Part shown: positions 47,366 to 52,167 of the stretch, in pieces
How the letters are laid out: every line of letters begins with the position of its first letter
How positions within the stretch are numbered: position 1 is the first letter of the stretch
Origin: Planctomycetota bacterium
GTDB lineage: Bacteria > Planctomycetota > B15-G4
Assembly (NCBI GenBank): GCA_003644265.1
Contig: QNBX01000012.1
Location: forward strand, 1-52,167
Length of the DNA: 52,167 nucleotides
Direction of reading: 5' to 3'
Position numbers and translations under genes: made by a program
Notes under the pieces: generated by a model
Seen by the model: only the letters and a program-made list of their open reading frames with translations
Told to the model about the DNA's origin: nothing
Database searches by the model: none

Positions 47366-49119
47366 GTCCCAACCGTCGCTTCACCCTCGCCATCTCCGTG
47401 ATCCTCGTGCTGATCGTGGTGGGGGGGCTGCGCTCCGCCAAGAAGCGCGACGTCGTGCCGCCGCCCGGCTTCCTGGCGCAGCTCGAGCTGGGTCCCATGG
47501 AGAACACCGCGGTGCACGCCGAGGGGCGCATCAAGTCCTTTGCGAGTTTCGCCAACAGCATCATGGACATGGTCACGGGGCCCAAGAGCTTCCGCGGTCA
47601 GTCCCCGGCCATGACGTACCTCGACCTCATGTTCCGGCCGGGCGCGTACCTGGATGCGGACCTGCTGTACGTCAAGAACAAGCCGCTGCGGGCGGAGATC
47701 ATCGCCGCCCTGCGGGAGGACGGCGCCGGGCGGGCCAACCCGGGCGCGTTCCAGACGCGCATGGACCTGTTCCTCGAGAAGGGGCTGATCTCCGACGGCC
47801 TGCTGAACAATCGCCGCGTGAACGCGCGCATGCAGAACCTGGGCAGCGACCTGATCCGCTGGGGCAAGTTCGTGCAGATGCTGCAGAACGCCCAGGCCTG
47901 GAAGCAGCCGCGGGTGCTGGGCGGCAGCCTGATGCTGGTGCCGCCGGTGCCGGCCACGGGCGAACGCTGGTCGTCGATCCTCGACCTGGAGCGCAGCAGC
48001 GCGCTCAACTCGGCCTTGCCGGGCCTGGACGGCGCGCCCGGCCCCGCGGGTCTGCCCGACGAGTTGGACAGGCGCCTGACCGAGTCCTGGAAGCAGCTGA
48101 AGCAGGCCTGGGGCGCGGAGGACGCCGAGGGCGTCAACGCGGCCGTGGTGACCCTGGCTGCCGGCCTGCGCGAGGTGAACCCCGACGCCTATCCCGCCGA
48201 GCGGCGGCTCGCGCTCGAGAGCTTCTACTTCCGGCAGTACAACCTGACCTGGATCTGGATGGTCTACCTGCTGGCCTGCATCCCGTTGCTGCTGGCAGTG
48301 GTCTACCGCTGGAAGGGCGCGCGTCGGCTGGCGCTGCTCATGTTCCTGGTGGCCTTCGGCCTGCACACCTGGGCCCTCGGTCTACGCTGGTACGTCTCGG
48401 GGCGCTGGCCCAACACCAACATGTTCGAGGCGGTCACCACGGCCGCCTGGTTCGGCGGGGTCGCGGCCCTGGCCGTGTTGCCCTGGGCCAAGGGTGTGCT
48501 GGGCAACGTGTTCCTCTTGAGCAGCGCGGTGGCCTCCATGGTGGCCATGCTGTGCGCCTACAAGCTGCCGGTGCAGCTGAACCCGAACATCGGCAACATG
48601 ATGCCGGTGCTGCATGACGTGTGGCTCTACATCCACACCAACATCATCATCTGGAGCTACGTGCTGATCTTCATGGCGGCCGTGTCGGCCAGCCTGTACC
48701 TGATCTGGCGCGCGTGCGGTGGGGGCAAGGCTTACGTCAAGCTGGGCGGCGCGGGCATGCTGGCCATGGGCGGCGTGGACGAGGGCGCCACCGAGGCCGA
48801 GGCCAGCCATGCCACCGGCGCGGTGCTCGACGGCGTGACCATGGTGCTGATGGAGCTGTCGTTCATCATGCTCTGGGCGGGCCTGGTCATGGGCGCCATC
48901 TGGGCCGACCACTCCTGGGGCCGTCCCTGGGGCTGGGACCCCAAGGAGGTCTTTGCGCTCAACACGTTCCTGGTGTTCACGGTGCTGGTGCATGGGCGCT
49001 TCAAGTCCCGCGACAAGGGGCTCTGGACGGCCTGGCTGGCGCTGATCGGCGCCTGCGTCATGCTCTTCAACTGGGTGATCATCAACTTCGTGATCACCGG
49101 CCTGCACAGCTACGCCTGA
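47362..49119 (+). CDS. ccsA: Cytochrome c assembly protein CcsA/CcsB (haem handling)
   Basis: A 585-residue membrane protein. An N-terminal helix (about 7-23) and a roughly 260-residue periplasmic segment precede a typical CcsA core of about eight helices (about 292-585). The core carries the tryptophan-rich haem-binding motif WGRPWGWDPKE (about 520-530). It also has histidines in transmembrane context (LHTW, HTNI, VLVHGRF) that could ligate haem. System II exports haem and attaches it to CxxCH sites such as those of the 13-kb oxidoreductase. The N-terminal extension is not part of the classical family. Confidence 0.92.
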   Translation: MSPNRRFTLAISVILVLIVVGGLRSAKKRDVVPPPGFLAQLELGPMENTAVHAEGRIKSFASFANSIMDMVTGPKSFRGQSPAMTYLDLMFRPGAYLDADLLYVKNKPLRAEIIAALREDGAGRANPGAFQTRMDLFLEKGLISDGLLNNRRVNARMQNLGSDLIRWGKFVQMLQNAQAWKQPRVLGGSLMLVPPVPATGERWSSILDLERSSALNSALPGLDGAPGPAGLPDELDRRLTESWKQLKQAWGAEDAEGVNAAVVTLAAGLREVNPDAYPAERRLALESFYFRQYNLTWIWMVYLLACIPLLLAVVYRWKGARRLALLMFLVAFGLHTWALGLRWYVSGRWPNTNMFEAVTTAAWFGGVAALAVLPWAKGVLGNVFLLSSAVASMVAMLCAYKLPVQLNPNIGNMMPVLHDVWLYIHTNIIIWSYVLIFMAAVSASLYLIWRACGGGKAYVKLGGAGMLAMGGVDEGATEAEASHATGAVLDGVTMVLMELSFIMLWAGLVMGAIWADHSWGRPWGWDPKEVFALNTFLVFTVLVHGRFKSRDKGLWTAWLALIGACVMLFNWVIINFVITGLHSYA

Positions 49120-49123
49120 GCTC

Positions 49124-49855
49124 GTGGCTGAGTCCGCCTCGGGCCGCGCGGTCGAGATCGCGCGCTGCTTGTCAGGGCGCCTGGGCGCGCTGTCGTTCGC
49201 GCCGCCGGTGGCGTTTGTGTACGACCCCACGGACTACGCCCGCGCCAGCCACGAGGCCTACCTGACGCGCTACGCAGATCGCGGCGCCCAAGTGCTCATG
49301 CTGGGCATGAACCCCGGGCCCTTCGGCATGGCCCAGACCGGCGTGCCCTTCGGCGAGGTGGCCGCCGCGCGGGACTGGCTGGGCATCTGCGAGCCCGTGG
49401 GCAAGCCGCCGGCCGAGCACGACAAGCGCCCCATCCTGGGCTTCGACTGCCCGCGCAGTGAGGTCTCCGGCCGGCGCCTGTGGGGCTGGGCCGCCGCGCG
49501 CTTCGGCACGCCCGAAGCCTTCTTCGAGCGCTTCTTCGTGTGGAACTTCTGCCCGCTGGCGTTCCTGGAGCAGGGCGGTCGCAACCGCACGCCCGACAAG
49601 CTGCCCGCCGCCGAGCGCGCGGCGCTGTTCGACGCCTGCGACGAGGCTCTGCGCCAACTGGTCGCGGCGCTCGGATTCACCCACGTGCTGGGCATCGGCG
49701 CCTTCGCCGAGGCCCGCGCCCGCGCCGCCCTGACCGAAGCCGACGTGACCATCGGGCGCGTGCTGCACCCCAGCCCCGCCAGCCCCCTGGCCAACCAAGG
49801 CTGGCAAGCCGCCGCCGAGCGCCAGCTCAAAGAGCAAGGCATCCCCGTGCCCTGA
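49124..49855 (+). CDS. SMUG1-like uracil-DNA glycosylase
   Basis: A 243-residue DNA-repair enzyme. The first active-site motif is GMNPGPFGMAQTGVPFGE (about 61-78), which has the Asn of SMUG1-type glycosylases. The second motif is HPSPASP (about 214-220). WGWAAARFGTPEAFFERFFVWNFCPL in the middle is also typical of SMUG1. It removes uracil and oxidised pyrimidines such as 5-hydroxymethyluracil from DNA. The start is GTG 49124, four bases after ccsA, so it is probably cotranscribed with cytochrome c maturation genes, an odd pairing. Confidence 0.9.
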   Translation: MAESASGRAVEIARCLSGRLGALSFAPPVAFVYDPTDYARASHEAYLTRYADRGAQVLMLGMNPGPFGMAQTGVPFGEVAAARDWLGICEPVGKPPAEHDKRPILGFDCPRSEVSGRRLWGWAAARFGTPEAFFERFFVWNFCPLAFLEQGGRNRTPDKLPAAERAALFDACDEALRQLVAALGFTHVLGIGAFAEARARAALTEADVTIGRVLHPSPASPLANQGWQAAAERQLKEQGIPVP

Positions 49856-49917
49856 CCCCCGCCCCGTAACACCCGCCGCACCCGGCTCCGCCCTCGCCGG
49901 ACCCCGCACCACGAGCC

Positions 49918-51300
49918 CTACTCCGGCCCATCCAACACCCAGGGCCGATGCCAAACATTTCTTGGCTGCGCCCCCAGATCCACCAGCGGATCCACCAGCG
50001 GCTGCGGCGGCCGTCCGTTGAGCGAGACCTCCGTCGTCACCCGCACCTCGACCTCGCCGCGGCCCGCCGCCGCCTGCCGCGCGGCGAGGTGCCGGGCGTA
50101 CTGCAGCAGCATGTCCGGGCGTCCGCCCATCTTGTCGTACTGCCATGGCGTCAGCTCGTCGCGTGGCTCCACCAGCCAGCGCTCGCCGGTGCGCTTATCC
50201 CGCAGCAAGAAGACCGTGGTGGAGTCCTTGCCGCGCAGCTTCATGCGCCAGGAGAAGCGGTGACCCTCCTCGTTCCAGGCCACGTCACCCGGGTAGAGGT
50301 GATGGCGCAGCGGCACCAGCAGCTGCACGCTCAACCAGAGCAGGGCGCAGCCGAGCGCCAGGCGCGGGGCGCGCGCGGCGCGAGCGGGCTCCAGCGCGTC
50401 GGCTTCGTCCGCGCCGACCTCGTCCGCGTCGAGGTCCGCGCGCCCTCGGGTCAGGCTGGTCAGGCGACGCAGCAGCCGGCGCGGCGCGTCGGGCTCCACG
50501 AACAGCACCAGCGCGGCCATCGACAACCACGGAAAGATGCCGATGTTGAACAGCGCGAAGTTGGTCAGGTGAAACGCCAACAGCAGCGTGATCATGGAGG
50601 CGCGCGTCCTGCGCCAGCTGAGCAGGGGCCAGGCCGCCAGATCGATGGCCAGGCCCGCCCAGCTGAAGGCCAGGCCGGCCCAGCTCTGGAGCACCAGCTG
50701 GCCCAGCACGGGATGGCTGGAGCGGTCCGCCAGCCACTCTTGCAGCGGGTGGCCGCTGAGCCAGTCGCTGTTCAGCTTGGCGATCCCGGCAAACAGGTAC
50801 ACCAGCCCGATCTGACTGCGCAACAACAGCAGCGGCAGGGCGGGCACGCGCCGCGGCCGACGACGGCCGAACCAGATCGATGGCGTGCTGTCCGCGCCCA
50901 GGGGCGCCGCCGCCATGAGCAGCAGCAGCAGCTCCACCAGGTACATGTGATTGAGGTAGCGGGCCTGCTCCAGCAGAAAGACGTAGCCGAAGCCGGCGGC
51001 CAGCAGCAGCGCAGACAGGCGCGGGGCGATGCCCAGGGCCAGTGCCAGCGCGCACAGCAGCAGCGACGCGAACAGCGCCTGCATGCCGTCCTGGCCCAGG
51101 GGGCGCACCCAGTCGAAGCCCACCCACGTGAAGTGGAAGGGTGGGTCGACGTAGTGCGCAGCGATCCAGCCGCTGGCGAAGGTGCGCAGCACGCCCCAGG
51201 CCAGGATGAGACCCAGCAGGACCCGGAACGTCACCAGCGTCGCGGGGTCGACAGCTGCACGGGGTGAGCGCCAGCCGACGGCGCTCGGTGCCGGCGTCAC
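49918..51300 (-). CDS. HTTM-family membrane protein (vitamin K carboxylase-like)
   Basis: A 460-residue protein with about eight to nine membrane helices in the first 300 residues and a soluble C-terminal 150. The opening LVTFRVLLGLILAWGVLRTF followed by DPPFHFTWVGFDWVRP is characteristic of HTTM (horizontally transferred transmembrane) proteins, relatives of the vitamin K-dependent gamma-carboxylase membrane part. LVYLFAGIAKLNSDWL is another conserved segment. Bacterial members are of unknown activity. The start is GTG 51300, inside the second copy of a duplicated 20-mer. It is downstream of the acidic exported protein. An in-frame 12-bp duplication encodes PLVDPLVD near the end. Confidence 0.87.
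   Translation of the reverse strand: MTPAPSAVGWRSPRAAVDPATLVTFRVLLGLILAWGVLRTFASGWIAAHYVDPPFHFTWVGFDWVRPLGQDGMQALFASLLLCALALALGIAPRLSALLLAAGFGYVFLLEQARYLNHMYLVELLLLLMAAAPLGADSTPSIWFGRRRPRRVPALPLLLLRSQIGLVYLFAGIAKLNSDWLSGHPLQEWLADRSSHPVLGQLVLQSWAGLAFSWAGLAIDLAAWPLLSWRRTRASMITLLLAFHLTNFALFNIGIFPWLSMAALVLFVEPDAPRRLLRRLTSLTRGRADLDADEVGADEADALEPARAARAPRLALGCALLWLSVQLLVPLRHHLYPGDVAWNEEGHRFSWRMKLRGKDSTTVFLLRDKRTGERWLVEPRDELTPWQYDKMGGRPDMLLQYARHLAARQAAAGRGEVEVRVTTEVSLNGRPPQPLVDPLVDLGAQPRNVWHRPWVLDGPE
49956..49966 (+). repeat. 11-bp repeated motif CATTTCTTGGC, copy 3
   Basis: This copy lies inside the last codons of the HTTM gene on the opposite strand, where it is read as part of QPRNVWH. It is followed on the plus strand by TGCGCCC; a similar GGCTGCGCCC follows copy 2. 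Confidence 0.7.
49977..50000. repeat. 12-bp tandem duplication inside the HTTM gene
   Basis: GATCCACCAGCG occurs twice in direct succession and duplicates a four-residue Pro-Leu-Val-Asp unit in frame. Confidence 0.9.
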
Positions 51301-51322
51301 GTGCTCGGTGCCGGCGTCACGT
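51283..51322. repeat. 20-bp perfect tandem duplication across a gene junction
   Basis: Two perfect 20-base copies, 51283-51302 and 51303-51322. They cover the stop of the acidic exported protein and the start of the HTTM gene. On the minus strand each copy carries GTGA. Confidence 0.95.
51297..51320 (-). other. Seven-codon minicistron created by the duplication
   Basis: On the minus strand GTG at 51320 overlaps the upstream gene's TGA (GTGA) and opens a frame of seven codons. That frame ends in a TGA (51297-51299) which itself overlaps the HTTM GTG start (51298-51300), again as GTGA. I infer that the original gene pair was coupled by one GTGA and that the duplication inserted a relay between them. 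Translation is not shown. Confidence 0.5.
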
Positions 51323-52015
51323 GCCCGCGACCGCCACCGCGTTCTCGATGTGGATCAAGCGTCCCAGCAGGTCAAACGCCATGGTGAGAGCGGCGCCGGG
51401 CAGGGCCTGCTCTGGCCCTGCGGAGCGCGTGGGCGTCTGCAGCCAGCGCACCAGCACCAGGTCGTCGAGGAACAAAGTGCCCACCGGCAGCAGGGCGCCG
51501 GACTCCAGGGGCAACGCTAGCAGCTCGGTGTTGGCGGCCAGCACCCGCGCGCCAAACTCACTGAAGGCCGCGGCGCCGTAGCTGCCCGGCCCCCAGGTCT
51601 CCAGCAGCGAGAGCCCCTGTACGTGCTCCAGCCGGAGCAGGCCCGGCTGCCCGTCACCGCCGGGCACGCTTACATAGTCGTGCAGCGCATAGTCGCTGGG
51701 CCGGTAGTCGGGCCAGTCCTGTGTCTCGTCCAACCCCGCCGGCGCCATCTCGGCGCTCCACTCCAGCGCCGCCAAGCGCCCGGGCAATGCGTCGATCGAG
51801 CCGCCGGACCCGCCGCCGTCGTCCGGGACCGACAAGACGCCGTCGTCATCGTCATCCGGCTTGGAGCGGTCGTCGTCGTCGTGGCTGCCGCTGGTGAAGC
51901 TGCAAGTGCTGCCGCCACCCAGCACCGTCAGCAGGGCCAGCCCGAGCGCCACGCGCGAGACCAGGCGCAGGGCGTCAGGCCAGGAGGATGGCGCAGAGCG
52001 AGCAGGCAGCGGCAT
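51317..52015 (-). CDS. Exported protein with an acidic tract, unknown family
   Basis: A 232-residue protein. A hydrophobic N-terminal segment (about 17-33) ends in GGGSTC, a weak lipobox candidate. An Asp-rich stretch follows (DDDD at about 46-49, DDDDD at about 54-58) and a Gly/Ser linker. The C-terminal 150 residues form an Ala/Leu/Gly-rich globular domain with DLLGRLIHIENA at the end. I do not recognise the family. It is likely a lipoprotein or a membrane-tethered periplasmic protein whose tract may bind metal. It is translationally close to the HTTM gene. Confidence 0.65.
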   Translation of the reverse strand: MPLPARSAPSSWPDALRLVSRVALGLALLTVLGGGSTCSFTSGSHDDDDRSKPDDDDDGVLSVPDDGGGSGGSIDALPGRLAALEWSAEMAPAGLDETQDWPDYRPSDYALHDYVSVPGGDGQPGLLRLEHVQGLSLLETWGPGSYGAAAFSEFGARVLAANTELLALPLESGALLPVGTLFLDDLVLVRWLQTPTRSAGPEQALPGAALTMAFDLLGRLIHIENAVAVAGT

Positions 52016-52124
52016 GGGTGCTGGTCCCGGGGGCGGAGGCCTTGAGCATATATCGGGGGCGGCCGACGGGGGCGCCGAGGCGTGCCTTTGCCGGCGCGTC
52101 GTGGGAGCACGCGGCCCCTGGGGT

Positions 52125-52167
52125 CTACCAGCCGCCCTGCAGCACCTCGCAGCTCCCGCTGATGAGC
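52125..52167 (-). CDS. Possible C-terminus of a gene running off the window
   Basis: On the minus strand one frame entering from the window edge reads LISGSCEVLQGGW and then a TAG stop (52125-52127). The composition is protein-like, unlike the other two frames, but 14 codons are too few to name a family. The 109 bases between it and the acidic protein's start include an AT-rich GATATATG that may be a -10 site. Confidence 0.25.
   Translation of the reverse strand, partial: LISGSCEVLQGGW

Overview
The window is 52 kb of very GC-rich, densely coded bacterial chromosome. It holds mostly core genes (purL/purQ, accA, tig-clpP-clpX-rlmN, lysS, leuS, lolC/lolD, ETF-QO, ccs), so it is not a mobile island: I see no insertion sequence, integrase, CRISPR array or rRNA. 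The organism is a diderm with a type II secretion/type IV pilus-like machine, Lol-type ABC export, System II cytochrome c maturation with an unusually long ResB-like protein, and predicted secreted SGNH, beta-helix and MORN-repeat proteins. My best guess is an uncultured, high-GC Planctomycetota-like bacterium. This is inference from gene content and style, not a marker-gene placement.

Layout. (1) 0.4-9.9 kb, plus strand: ten tightly coupled genes for a T2SS/T4P-like machine: pseudopilins I-, K- and H-like, GspL-like (PilM+PilN fused), GspM/PilO-like, a GspB/GspC/PilP-like protein, secretin, a STAS protein, the GspE/PilB ATPase and GspF/PilC. (2) 10.0-14.8 kb: M20 deacylase, a polytopic membrane protein, and a di-haem oxidoreductase behind a long structured leader. 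(3) 15.0-20.5 kb, minus: purSL, purQ, an SGNH hydrolase and a 46-residue DUF5989-like membrane protein. (4) 20.6-23.1 kb, plus: accA, then an ECF sigma/anti-sigma pair. (5) 23.1-27.5 kb, minus: tig-clpP-clpX-rlmN. (6) 27.7-34.1 kb, plus: lysS, lolC/E, lolD, MORN lipoprotein, ETF-QO (broken by a -1 shift). (7) 34.2-36.6 kb, minus: the missing pseudopilins, two GspG-like and one GspJ-like, with a strong terminator after the first. (8) tRNA-Ala(GGC), leuS (also broken by a -1 shift), a 17-bp-stem terminator and a secreted beta-helix protein. (9) 41.4-44.9 kb: a second SGNH hydrolase and a 779-residue fused monooxygenase/reductase of the anthraniloyl-/salicylyl-CoA type. (10) 45.0-49.9 kb, plus: resB-like, ccsA, SMUG1-type uracil-DNA glycosylase. 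(11) 49.9-52.0 kb, minus: an acidic exported protein and an HTTM membrane protein, joined by a tandemly duplicated start region.

Together, regions 1 and 7 give an almost complete pseudopilus secretion system lacking only a prepilin peptidase here. The STAS gene inside it is the most unusual piece. Several monocistronic genes (M20, accA, lysS, the fused monooxygenase) have a TAnnnT -10-like hexamer 6-7 nt before the start codon, suggesting leaderless transcripts. Two conserved genes, one of them essential, carry isolated one-base deletions, which I read first as sequence errors.
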